A stretch of DNA of 64,000 nucleotides. Origin: Lagopus muta. Taxonomy: Eukaryota > Chordata > Aves > Galliformes > Phasianidae. Positions within the stretch are counted from its first letter, which is position 1; the number at the start of each line of letters is the position of its first letter. The DNA lies in the NCBI RefSeq assembly GCF_023343835.1, contig NC_064435.1, forward strand, positions 60,533,634 to 60,597,633, read 5' to 3'. This document shows positions 14,805-27,300 of this stretch, piece by piece. Below the pieces are notes generated by a model, which saw only the letters and a list, made by a program, of their open reading frames with translations, had not been told where the DNA came from and did not search any database. The position numbers and the translations under genes were made by a program.

Positions 14805-15880
14805 CTTAACAGAAATCTGCAGTTCATGTCCTGAAATTCTGTGCAGATGTCAGCTAGGAAGAACATGTTACATTTTTATTTTTAGATTCCAGCAGAAATG
14901 TTTGCAGGTTATGGCCCTGAGTTTTGTGGCTTCTGACTTTCAAAAGATTTTCAAGTATATTGTCCAAAACTACCCATTTCCCTTCAGTAGCAATGGAGGT
15001 CATATCAGAAAAGCAACTTGAAGCTACAGAACATAACTGCAAGTCGACTGGATGAAATGGTTCCCAATCATAGAGTCATTGATTTAAATTGCATTAGAAA
15101 TATTCATTCTGTTTTATCAGACCTATTACTTACAGAGTTTTTAATAAACAAACCAAGGATCTGCTATTTCCACCAATTCTTATCTTTGGAGATACAAGCA
15201 TGGGTATGGGTTCCAGCTATCTGAAGATATTCGGTGACTTGTAAGAATTGCAATAAAAATTACTTCTCCTCCAGGCTGAGGAATTAGCAGCATCCTGAAA
15301 CACAGGACTCTTTTCTCAGGCTGTTTTCTTTGCTGGGGAGATCTTTTCATCTGCCTGTTCATTATTAAGAGTGCTTGTTTATCTGCCAGAAGGCTGTTGA
15401 AATGCAGAGTGCAGGAATAGTGAATAATCTACTGCTTTACTTCACTATGCTTTTCCAAAGCACTTATGGCCAGATACAGTTTTGTCAGGCATCAATTAAC
15501 ATTAATCAACATCAATCCATTTTCATTTCTGCTGTTCCTTCAGAATTCAAGATGTATGTGGACTACAAGAATGCAGTGTCCGTTCCTGCATCCACTTCAC
15601 TGTGCGCTTTTGCTTTGCCAGTTGTCTACGGTCTTTTTTTAAGCTGTACTATTTGACATTACTAAGACTTTGCAAATCTTCAGCTACAAAAGGAATGGGG
15701 TAGCACGCAAAACTGGCCATTTAAAATAAGTGGTTAAATGAAATATTCAATTGTGACAAATTCCAAGTTATCTTTTGGGTTTCCTATTATACAGTAAACT
15801 TAGGTCTTCTCATACATAGTTCCTACGCAATGGTTTCCACTTAGGATGAAGCAGAAAATTATTAGTCTGTCAATACTTCA

Positions 15881-15940
15881 AATGTCTAGACTTCCCTGAA
15901 ATTCTTTCTGAATTTCTAGACATTCCTGAATTTCTTTTCA
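15881..15940. repeat. Imperfect 30-bp tandem duplication
   Basis: Two adjacent 30-base units sharing the core TCTAGAC and TTCCTGAA..TTCTTT, about 80% identical by eye. It lies just left of a CR1 fragment. Confidence 0.75.
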
Positions 15941-15975
15941 GCTCAGTGTTGCTGATCTTGCTAGAGAATTGGCAA

Positions 15976-16490
15976 GTCAGAGAATGGATGAGGATGAAAA
16001 CGACCTATGGGGATCATCTAGTTTAATGCCCATGATCAAAGCAGGGTCAACAAAAGAAAGTTGCTGAGGACTGGGTCCAGTTGGGTTTCAAGTACACCCA
16101 AGAATAGCCTGCACAACTTCTCTAAGCAACCTATTCTAGTATTCATCCATCCTCACAGTAAAAAAAATAAAAATGGACCAGGACCCCCAAGACCTTTTCT
16201 CAAAAGCTGCTTCCTGCCTGTCAGACTCAGTGTACATCGATGCCTGATGATATTGCTCCTTAGAGCAGGACTTTCCATTTCCTTTTGCTGAAATTCTTAA
16301 GGTTCCTGTCTGCCCATTTCTCCAGACTATCAAGGTCCCTTTGAATACTAGCACATCCATCCGGTATATCAGCCTTTCCTCCACTTTTGTAGTCACCTGC
16401 AAACTCGCTGTAGCTATAGCCTGTCCCCATCACCCAGATCATTATTGAGCAATACTGGCCCCACTATTGATATCTGAGTTCAGAAAACAT
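15976..16490 (-). mobile_element. CR1 LINE fragment, internally deleted, antisense
   Basis: Antisense CR1: the complement of the 3' tail appears first (GACCTATGGGGATCATCTAG, GCAGGGTCAAC, GGTCCAGTTGGGTTTCAAGTA, CACAACTTCTCTAAGCAACC), then a jump to a more internal segment (CCATTTCTCCAGACTATCAAGG, CTGCAAACTCGCTG, CAGATCATTATTGAGCAATACTGGCC). The missing middle shows an internal deletion or two nested fragments. Confidence 0.85.
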
Positions 16491-16789
16491 TCAGTCTACC
16501 TTAACGTCCTCTTATGTAGCCAATACTTCATCATTTCATGAGCTCCTTGGTCTTTTGTATTGTTAGAAAATTATCATCAATGCTCTCCAGAAATGTCCTG
16601 CACTGCTTGTGCTCTGCTTTTTTGTCCTTCCAGAAGACTTGAGACTGACATAAGTACCCCTTGAGAAGAAGAGATTTTACAGCTCATTACAGTAGTTCCA
16701 CTTTAATTTCCTAATAGTAATTCACCAAATATCATTGTTTCACCTTCCCTTCCAAACACCGTTTCAAAACTAAATTTTGATCTAAATTT

Positions 16790-17110
16790 TGCACACTGTG
16801 TCTTCCAAACCTCTTAACTATCTTGGTAACCTTCTGCTGGACTCATACCAGTATGTCAATGTTTTTTATGCAAGAACTCAAAATTGGTTCCTGTTAACAT
16901 CATCTTGTGTTCCCTCTGCACAGAGTCCTGCCCCCCATCATCAATCACTCCTCTAGTCTGGTGTCAGCTATAAACTTGATAAGGGAGCACTCCATCTCAT
17001 GCTCCAGGTCAATAATGCAGGCATTAAATAAAATCAGCTCCACTGTTGGTCGACCTCTGAAGGACACCACTGCCAACTGTCCTGTCTGCTCAGTCCATTC
17101 AGTATGGTAA
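16790..17110 (-). mobile_element. Older CR1 LINE fragment, antisense
   Basis: Diverged antisense CR1 sequence. Recognisable parts are CTTCTGCTGGACTCATACCAG, the GAACTCAAAATTGG region, GTGTCAGCTATAAACTTGATAAGGG, GTCAATAATGCAGGCATTAAA and GGACACCACTGCCAACTG. Probably part of the same or an adjacent old insertion as the fragment just to its left. Confidence 0.75.
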
Positions 17111-19855
17111 AGTTTAAATGTAAAATATCATTACTCTACATTTCTATTTTCAGAAATTTTAAGGACTCCTATCAGGTTCGTTTTCGTTGTTTATGAATAA
17201 CTTACTCTATCATACATGCTATTTCAGTGCATGTTTCTTCTTTAATACAATCAAATCTATATGAGATGCTTAGTTACCATAGGAAAATGCAAATACTTCT
17301 CAAGGAATACATTCTCAATCCCTTGCCACTGCAAAGAAGAAATTGAATAAAAAGTTTCAGATAGATAAACTATCTATCTTTCAATAAGTATGACATTTTT
17401 AGCAAGGTATATTTCTTCAAATTCAAATGGAATAATATAAAGAAAATGTCTGTTTGCACAGGTTAAAAAGACACTGTGAAAGGGCTTGCAAGCACTTGCC
17501 TTATTATTTGATGGCTACACATTACGAAGCTCTTTCATATTTTTCTAGTATCATCCGTTCCAGGTAATCAAAACTCATGAGTCAGGCTCCAAAATATCAT
17601 GAAACTGTATCTAATCATGATAAATTTTTATTGCCTATTTTATTTGCCTTTTGATTTCTGAATGCATTCTATTACCTTTTCAAGTTTCACTCTGCAACCA
17701 CACAAGAGACTTCTATTTTTAAATGAAAGCATTAGTGAGACTTCCTGACTGATAATTCACCACATCACCTTCCTCACTGCTTCAAACATTCACTTCAGAG
17801 ATCTCTCCTACTTGTTTTTTGTTGTTGTTGTTTTTTCTCTTGAATGTGATGGAAAGTCTCTAAGACAGATAACTTCACTTACAAGACTTAGAATTTTTCC
17901 AACTTTCCTTATGCTCCCAAAAAGCCCCTTTGGGGCAATTTCAAGACCAAAGAAGAAAAGGTTGATTGGGGGCAACCTTTACATAAGGTGACAAAGAAAC
18001 AATTACATATAAAAGCTCAAACAAATTGAAGGAACTGTTTTGCATTACGTAGTGGATAACATAAAAAGTGGATGAACTAACAGTCAAATAAGACAGACAA
18101 TTCTGATAAAAAATATGTATTAATCAAGTGCAGCCAGAAACCACAATCATAGAGTCCTAATTCTGATGTTTGGGCCAATTAATATTTAATTAACCCTACT
18201 AAAATGCAACAGAAAAAATGAGACAGTTTTTTGGGTTGGGGCTTGGATTTGTGTTCTTCTTTTGTTTTGGATCGGTTTGATTTTTTTTTTTAGAGGATCT
18301 AAAATGAGTAAGTCTCCTGGATTGTCTTGATACCTGGGATTTACTTTCTTTTTCAAATCAGGCATCATGGGGGTTTGATCAGATGGCTGGAAACAGTGCT
18401 TAGGATAACTGAGTGCCTATATTTCCCAGTTGTGTTAGACTTTTTTCAAAAGAGGCATCCACAAGCCTCCAATCAGCCTTATCACTCATCTCTGAATACC
18501 TTCTATTACTCCTGCACTCATATTTATGATGGAATAGAACACAGCTCTTATACAGATATGTATCACTGATTTATCTAATGTCTGTTTATAATACTGTACG
18601 TGCTATTTTCCATTTCATTTGTTATGCATTGCACTTTGATTTTAATGTATTTGCTTTCCTGATACATCTGCTCAGGGAAAAGGATTTTTAATTGAAAACT
18701 AAACTTGAACTCACTTGGAATATGTGAAATTTAGCATATCGTTTTATACTGTCTTACCAAATTAATTACATATGATTACATATGTGCAACAGGACAGCCT
18801 GAACTGTGGCTGAAATACTACAGTGATGATAAACAACTAATTGCTAGGTTTGGCAAAGGTGATTATAATTAGGCTATCAAAGGATCAGGGTCAGAACAGT
18901 CCTGTTTAACATTTTAATTTTTATAAGAAGGAATAAACAACCAGTTAATTTGCTGGGAATTTGCTGGTGTTATTAAACTGGATGCTACTGAGAATACCAA
19001 CAAAGACAAGAAAACAACAGCAATAACAACAGTAACAGCAAGGAACTTAGTCTAGAAATATGTTTAGAAAATAACAGAAGAGATTAAATTTTGAATGCTG
19101 CATAATCATTAATTATCATAGCACCCCACAAAATGAAAATATTCAGTAACAAAAATAAGTCTGAATGCAGTGCTAAAAGAAGTACTAGAAGCAGAAAAAT
19201 AGACACGAAATATCCAGAGAAGGTAAAGAAAAAGCGTCAGATAATATAGAGAGATACTGGGAGGTAACAGTCCCTCATATGCAAAGATATACTTCCACTA
19301 ATGAGTTTAATTCTCAGACATTAAATAATTGGTCTCATGTCAAAGCACAGATGGTACCCAGGCACTCCATTACCACACACAGACATGAAGGTATTTCTTG
19401 GATTAGAGAAGATCAATTCATGGATAGGAACAAGAAAGAAAAGTATGAATGCACAACCTGGCAATGCAACTGGTCAAAAAGTTAATGGTCTTTGTGCATC
19501 TGAACAGTACAAATAACAAATCCCCATCGGTATGACCAAATACAATGTGTGGATTCATCTGACCAAACTTAGATGGTTAAGCTAAAGATTCTAGTTCATT
19601 TCTGTAGACAGTGGAAAGAAATAGCGTCTTCCAAGACAGAATTTATCTAATTGTAAAGCAGACATCCATATGTGCATCCGCCTTGACTATAAAAACTGAC
19701 TAGCTCAGACATACATATCTAAAAATAGAGTGATAAATCAGATGATATATCACCTTTGTATCCATCATCACATGGTTCAATTCAGCTTCGCTGAGTCCTA
19801 TCTATAAATTTAGGTCCGAGTTATGTATCGTGTCTTAAAAAGGAAGATGAATATG

Positions 19856-19887
19856 TTTTGTTTGTTTGTTTGTTTGTTTGTTTGTTT
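19856..19887. repeat. (TTTG)n microsatellite
   Basis: About seven and a half copies of TTTG. Confidence 0.95.
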
Positions 19888-22800
19888 TAATTTAGGAGTT
19901 TTATCAGTCTGAACCATGAATACTGTCGTAAAAGTGAGAATGAAATAATTCTGAATGACTATCAAGGCACGACACCCTCCAAGTAAAGTGTATTAGAAAC
20001 TGGTTTTTTGAACAGAAAGTAATTAGTGCTTTAAAAAAAGCCATCATTTCAATTTAAAAAAAAATAAAAATACCAGAAATAATTATCTTTCAGAAGTTTG
20101 AATAAATGACTATAAAACATAGTGGGCCTCACACAGAAGAGAAGAAACCAAAAGCAAAAGACAAGCCTTTTGGATTCAAAATTAGCCACAATCCCACAGT
20201 CTTTCCTATGGTACTGCATAGGAATAAACATTTATGTATGCAGACTATTTAGGTAAATTTAAAGTCAGAGTATGCACTGCATCTGTTGTATCATTTCCAT
20301 TGAAAGCACTGCATATTTATATATGCAGTATTCAGTAGATAAAGATTAATCTTTCACTGATACACAAAAAACTCAAATCCTAAAATATCCTCAGTGTCTC
20401 ATGCTAATGAGTTTTTTGTCATCAGGGAAATGAGTTTAAAATTTCTTTCAAGCAAGAAAGGTCATACTGTGTTTCTGTCTACCAAGATATCCAAAGCGAA
20501 ACAATTACAGTTCAAACTCCTTATAGTTTGTGAATACTACCTGCCTCTCAGCACCATGCCAAGAAGGAAAAGTAAGTGCTCTCTATATACTGATAATTCA
20601 AGGACATGCCAAAGTTTCCAGAGACATTTTTGTCTTCACATACTACTTAAAAACAAATAGGGCTTTCTTCCTAAATCAGATTTCTATCCCTATTCTTCTT
20701 TGGATCTCAGCACGCCAATACGAATAAGAGAGGCAATTTCCATGGGAACCATGCTTCTTCAGAATGAGGGTGAAGTAGGAGTCAAGCAGGTGAGCAGAGA
20801 ATGGTGAAACTCTTCTGCTCTCTCCAGAAAGTAATTCAGTAAATGATGTAACTCCTGGAAATTCTGCCTTGCAGCAGCAAAATAAACAGGCTTCATCTGG
20901 TTATCACAATTAATACAAAGGAGTGAGTTGAACGTGAACAGCAATCAGCTGTACAGAGATTGACAGTATGATCTTAAATCACAAAGATATGGCATTACAT
21001 ATTACAACAAATGAAAAACAGCATCAGTGACCTTTAGCCAGAAATTATATAAGAAAGGACACAAATGGTACAACTTTGCAGTAAATTCTTCACCCTTGGA
21101 AGATCCTGAATAAAAACTGAATGTCTTTCAAAAAGAGATACTGCTATACTGAGGGAGGCTGGAGAAATCTGGCATAGGAATCACTGGATGGACAATATGA
21201 ATGTTGTGCACAGGTTTGAGCTAAGCAAGTCAAAATATGCCTATTTTGCAAATAAATCTACTGGTAGATTTTGGCCAAGTTAGGACAGACAGCAGTAACA
21301 TCAAAACTTAGAAGCAAAGAATTAGTTATTCTTGTTATAAGCACACCACATTCAGCCTACTAACTCTTCTACCACCGCTCCTATTGTTGCCAAGATTATT
21401 GTATTAAAACAACTACTGACATACCAATATCCTATGCTGGCATCCTTTTTAAGGCCTACATGCCTTCTTTTGCTTTTCATTCACCCAGCTTTCCTAGAAG
21501 TTTAGAATGCAGGTACACCACAAAAGAGAGGGTTTCCAATATTCATGTCAGTTCCTTGTACATTTTCCCACATAGAAGGTGTGCCTGCAGTTCTTCCTGA
21601 AATATCTTAGTCCCAGGGCCTCACTGCGTCAAAAGCACACCTGTATTATGGCACCATGATTGACTGCAGCTCCTAGAACAAACTTTGGATGAACGACCAC
21701 CTGACTTACATATCTTATCATTGCATTTTCTAGCCAATCCACAGGTTACATGTAGTATTTCATTAACATTGTCTCGAGTTAAATTTAAAAAAAAAAAAAT
21801 ATTACACTGAGGTTCATTATTCTGGCTCTGGTAGTGGTTTCTTGCTATGCAGACCTTTTTAAGGCACATTTACCTCATCAGAAATCAATAAAAGAGTCCT
21901 TAGTGAAAATGAGAATCAGATCAAGAGCATTTTTTCTATGGTAATACAAGAACCTACATGATTGCTTTTATCAATAACGTTTTAATAATTTAATAGATAT
22001 AATATAAATATTATAAGGCAATTCCAGCTATACGTTGAATCTTTATGTATGTTTTACAGTGTAGTGAGGAATTCTTATTTCTATTAATGCTGGTTTGGAA
22101 TTGCAACATCATTGGGACAAAATGGTGAATGCAATACAACATAACTTCAACATACCTCATATTAAAAATGAACACATATTTAATCGGAAATCAAAACTAG
22201 GAAAAATCACAAAAACCTCATGATTTTCCTTAATGTATTTAACATCATTTTCAGAACTTTTTCCGCTGGATCCATTTAGCAACAAGCCCACTCCTGATTA
22301 AAGTAGGAATAAAAATGCATTTCTCTGTTCTTTGTCCGGTTGTTAAATGCCTCTAGACCGACTAGCTACAGACCTCACCTCTTCACATACAGAACTCTAT
22401 TAACAACATCTGAGTCTGAATTTCTTGTATTTTAGATGGTAGCAAGCCATGCACTCCTAAAGGAGTTCTGTGCTTGGATATTGCATACAAGCTGTTGGGG
22501 AGGTGCTTTCTCCTGTTACTTCTCTTAAAAAGAGAACGCTGTGAAACACCTACTTCTTTGCAACGTTTCATCTGCCTGCTGTTGATGACTCCTCTCTGTT
22601 GGATCCCTGCCTCTCCTGCTGACTGTGGGCAGATGAGAAATCACAGGGCGCTCAGAGTCAGGGGTCATGAATTCTGGAACTGTAATGATATGAACCAAGA
22701 TAATGTACACACTAACCATGAGCAAGAAAACCCCTGCAGAGGGAATCAAGGATAAGAGACAACAGGACTGACTACTTTGCTACAATTCACATAGCAGATT

Positions 22801-23880
22801 TGGAAAATAAGCAGAACTGAGTATGAAGAACCTCTCTTTTTTATTTTTGAAGCCCTTTAGTATGTTTAAAATATTTACTGCCACTCTGTGTCGAACAAGA
22901 AAATGTTTCTAGTGAGATGGTAGTATCAGAACTGGATAGAGAGCATTTAAAATTGGAAGGAAATTCTATTTTAAAAGAAGATCTACGCCAAAGAAAATGA
23001 ATAAACTTAAATTATTGTGAAAAACCATTTATTTTTTCACTTTCAAATCAAGTAGTTTGCTTCAATCTATTTTGAAAGAAACTCTAGTTTACTTCTGCTG
23101 AATACTCAGTTAGCTAGCAGCAGACTGTTCTCAGAGCAGTTTGTGAGGATGTCATACTTAAGGCTAGCTGCAAATGATTCAGAACTTAATGAATTGTTTT
23201 AAATAAACTTGCCTTCAGAAGCAAAATAAATCCATGCATTGTTTTATTGCTGCTTTACAGTGAAAGCTAAGAAAACTGCAAGATGTGCCTGAGAATGACA
23301 GCAGAATGAAGACATCACTGGTCATATTTCTTGAAGAGGCTGACAATTCTGAAGCAAGTCACAAATCAAAAGCATGTAAATTGCTCTAAGAGCAGCAGTA
23401 TTCACCAGAGAGTTGGATTCATTCAAACAGAACACACCAGCACAAAAATGTCCACTAGAAATGCCCTAAATGAAGTATAGTAAATGCAGCAATTTTTCCA
23501 GAATCTGTTTATTCTGCCAATTTCCATTTTCATTTTAGAATCTGAAAAGAGACATCTTATGAAACTTTACAATAACAATTATAAAATATACCTCTATGTA
23601 GAATATCACACGATCAAAAAACTTGTGAGGAGACATGAATGGAGAGGTGCAGAACAGTAGAAAGCAGTCTGTGAAAAATCTTGAGAGGGGTTTCCGTGTT
23701 AGTAGGAACAGAAAATCCCAAACACTGAATTTCTTCATGAAAGAGAATTCTGGGGAAAATTGATGTTTTGTGTTGTTGACAGAAATACTTAATCTTCATG
23801 AAGTTAGGCATTTTTATTTTAACTACTAATTTTGAATTTTGATCTTTAATACAGTTTTAGAATGCCTGCCATGTCAGCTG

Positions 23881-23916
23881 AAATTCATTTTGAAAGCAAA
23901 ATTCATTTTGAAAGTT
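23881..23916. repeat. 18-bp tandem duplication beside CR1
   Basis: Two 18-base units, AAATTCATTTTGAAAGCA and AAATTCATTTTGAAAGTT, ending about 14 bases before the recognisable start of a CR1 copy. Confidence 0.9.
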
Positions 23917-23929
23917 TCAGCATAAGAAG

Positions 23930-24384
23930 GATCTGGAGCTGTTGGAGCAGGTCCAGAGGGCCACAAAGATTATTAGAGAGCTGGAGCACCTCTCCTATGA
24001 AGAAAGGCTGGGGGAGCTGGGCTTGTTCAGCTTGGAGAAAGGACGACTCCAGGGAGACCTCACTGAAGTACTTGAAAAGAGCTTGCAAGCAGGAGGGGGA
24101 CTTTTTACAGTCTGATAGTGAAAGGACAAGGGGGAATGGTTTAAAACTAAGGCAGGGGAGGTTTAAGGTTAGATACTAGGAGGAATATTTTCACACAGAG
24201 GTTGGTGATCCTGAAACAAGTTGCCCAAGGATGTTGTGGATGCTCCATCCCTGGAGGCATTCAAGGCAGGCTGGATGGGGCCCTGGGCAGCTAAGCTGGT
24301 GGGGGGCAACCCTGTGCATGGCACAGGGTGGGGTTAGGTGGGCTTTGGGGACCCTTGCAACAGAAAGCATTCTGTGATTCTATG
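23930..24384 (+). mobile_element. CR1 LINE 3' fragment (about 450 bp)
   Basis: One of the best preserved CR1 copies here. It contains GGAGCTGTTGGAGCAGG, CACCTCTCCTATGAAGAAAG, GCTGGGGGAGCTGGGCTTG, the tail part with GAGGTTGGTGATCCTGAAACAAGTTGCCC and ends at CATTCTGTGATTCTATGA. Lies on the plus strand. The 105-codon ORF across it is only a translation of the repeat tail. A short tandem duplication lies just before its 5' truncation point. Confidence 0.93.
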
Positions 24385-27300
24385 ACATGAGTACATTCAG
24401 TTTCAAAAATGATATAGAAACTATCTGAGCAGTATGATTTCCCAATCCATGTGGCTTTGAATGAAATTGTGATATGCATACGAATGGTTCTCCTCACAAT
24501 TCTCTCATTTTTATGCAAGAGTTAGAAAAAAGTCCAGAAAGCAGGATACATTTCTCCAGAGTCACAGAATTCCACTTAAAAAAACTGCCCTACATGGGGA
24601 GGCTGGTGCTGAGCTACGAGGCAAAATCTTTGACAGCTCAGGTGAGGGGTGGCCTGCATACCCTCGGAGGTTGCACAGAGGAGCTCCCTGGACTCACTGC
24701 TGAGTTCTCAGTGCACCACACAGCTTTGCTGGTCTGGTTTCCAGGTTTGCTGGCTAGACATGAGAGACCAAAGAAGGATTTTTTGAAACAAATAAAGATG
24801 CAGTGGGGATGGTGGGAATGGAGTTCTCAGGACCGGCTGCTGAAATCCCACTGAAACCTGGAGGCGATGGAAACATATTGTTACTACAGCTTTTTACATT
24901 AAAATTCCCTCAGACATCTAGGGTAGGCTGTAGCTGACGCAACATGGATCTCTACATAGGAGACATCTACATCTATACTAGCCATCTGAGGCTCCCTTTG
25001 TACTTCACAGAGAGCGATAAGCTTTCTCTGGGACACAATTCTTTTTATCTTAAAATAGTCACCTAAAATAGGTCAGATGAATTTTTCCACACAGAAGTGC
25101 CAACTCCTTGACAGCACAGGGCACTCTGCCTTGCTAGCTGAAGAGAGATACCCACAACAGACTTCAAATGCCAGGTCGGATGAACCCCGGTCTTGGCAGA
25201 GCTCTTCTGCTCTGCTATGCCCAGAAACACCTCCAGCCCTCATCTGGGCTGTCAGCCCTCACTGGATCCATCCATCTCTGCTCCAGTTTCTTACAACTTG
25301 CAAGTATTGAGGGGAGTACAACAAATGTTTATCCCAAATAGTTTACCTTATAACAGATGCCTGCATATATACTGCTGATGTATTCAGGTTCATTTTAGAG
25401 GTCAACTTCAAAGGGTTGAAATAAATGAAAGGTGACACTAAGAAGTTGCAGTGATAAGAGTGAAAAGATAGGATTACATCAGTGAGTAACAGGCTGAGTT
25501 ATGTAGGGTCAAAACTCAGTAACATGTAAAAAATCCTTTCTCTGTATGAGATCTCCTTTAGAAAGAGGTAACCTAACCCAACTGCTGTGTACCCTTTGTA
25601 CACCTATGAACCTCTGCTTCACTGAGAAGTAAAATATTAGAATGAAAATGAAACTGGCTACCTTCCAGTTCACAAGAATAGCTATTAAGGACTTTAGGCA
25701 GAATCATCTACTTATTCTTTGTCTTAAATATATGATTGAGAAAACAAAGAGCTATTGTCAGGAATCATAGTAGTCCATTTGGAAAAAAAAATAGATAATG
25801 GAACACCTTTACTTATTTTCAGTGAGGCCATTCTAATAATAGAGGGAGTGATACAGCAGTTTAGGAAAGCTAAAATTAGCATTTGAAGAGTATTTTATGG
25901 TTCACAATTTTCATGCTTATGATAAGGTATTATGAAATGGTAGTATCTAAACGCAAAATACAGTACCTTGCTCATGTGAGTGTTAGATGACAAGAACTAA
26001 CTTAGCAAATACACTGTCCTTTAGTAACTCTCGCTGGACATCTATTTACAAAAGCTTCAAGAATGTCATGTCATTTCTTTTTTTTTTTTTTTGTCACCAC
26101 AAAATAATAATAACCCAACTACCTGAAATATATCACCAAAGAGATTTTTTTGAATGACAAACACACTTATTTTATTGTGCTTGTTCTGGAAGATTGTTTC
26201 ATAGAGCATTGCAGAAGACGTACTTGTGTACAAGATAGTTTATAGGTCATATGCAATGAGCTGCACACAATAATTATTTTTTTTTAGCTATCTTTTTCTT
26301 GTTTATGAAAAAATGCTCTAATAAGTGATAATTACATGTTAATGTCCTTGCCAAATATGAATATATATATTTACTTGCTTTTAAGCCACAACACCTGTAT
26401 ATGTACAATCATTGAATCATCTAGGTTGGAAAAGACCTTCAAGATCATCAAGCTCCACCATTAAGCAGACCTACTGGGACCCATCACTAAACCATGTTCC
26501 TAAGTGCCACATCCATACAGCTCTTAAATATTTCCAGGATTCCTAAGTACAATCCAACAGCTTAGTACAGATGATCAATTTACTGCATCTTAAGCCTGAA
26601 TTAGATTTTTTTTTTCTTATTTAGGTAGGATAATGAAAACAAGCGGTGCTATTTCCACTGCAGAAATAATTTGCTTATCGCTGTCGCTTTCTGTGAATGT
26701 TCCATTGTTGTTGTGGTGTGGGTTTTCTTTTGTTGTAGTTGTTGTTGTCTGTTTTTTTTGTTTTTGTTTTTGTTTTTTAATAAGCACATAAAGGAATGCT
26801 TCAGATAAGCAGAGAGACAACTATCATGTTATTGTGTCATTACAATACAAAGGAATCAGTTTACTACCAAAGAAAAGACAATCAACCTTTAAGTCAAACT
26901 AGGATATGTTGTTGTATCATCTGTGTCAGAGACAATACACACTAGGATAGATTCAGCCAAATGCCAAAAAATAATCTGAGCACAAATCATCACTCTTCAG
27001 AAAATCCCAGTGGTAGAGTTAAGCATAGCTGCGTGTTCAAGCCATATCGTCACCACGGAGTGTGAATGTTTCCCGTAAGAACAGAAAGATAACTCTGAAA
27101 GACCAAAATGTTGCTCTTAATACAGTAGTCAAACTATATTTAGAATTGTCTAAGCCTGTAAAAATCTGCCAAGTTGGTCACCCTGAAGATGTAAAAGGAG
27201 AACCTCCAGATGTCAGTCAGTCAAAGACAGAAATGAAGTGATACACAAGCAGCTCAATTATACCTGGCCGCCCACCCCTACAGTTAAAAATCTCAAGGGA

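Larger units (their letters stand above)
1..15975. other. Non-coding DNA, no gene recognised
   Basis: AT-rich sequence downstream of the GABBR2-like exon on the minus strand, therefore intron of GABBR2, intron of the paralog, or intergenic. I looked for an exon 2 of GABBR2 (CDNAKGLKAFYDAI, VFGGVCPSV) and found none. Notable items are the microsatellite at 2774, a tandem duplication at 12261, a CA run at 2937-2950, a 244-codon plus-strand ORF at 10100-10834 with random-looking composition, and a slightly GC-richer patch at 11.4-12.05 kb. Confidence 0.7.
17111..23929. other. Non-coding DNA, no gene recognised
   Basis: AT-rich, with one TTTG microsatellite, a 9-bp stem inverted repeat at 17359-17379 and scattered A/T runs. 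No exon or repeat family is recognised with confidence. Confidence 0.7.

Noticed and set aside
20557..20572. ATG followed by PRRK codons and a GTAAGT donor on the plus strand, recalling the short first coding exon of some zinc-finger genes
   Set aside because: Only five codons, no promoter features and no other exon of such a gene; chance is likelier.
23862..24179. 105-codon plus-strand ORF
   Set aside because: Translation of a CR1 tail (LLESWSTSP and following), not a gene.
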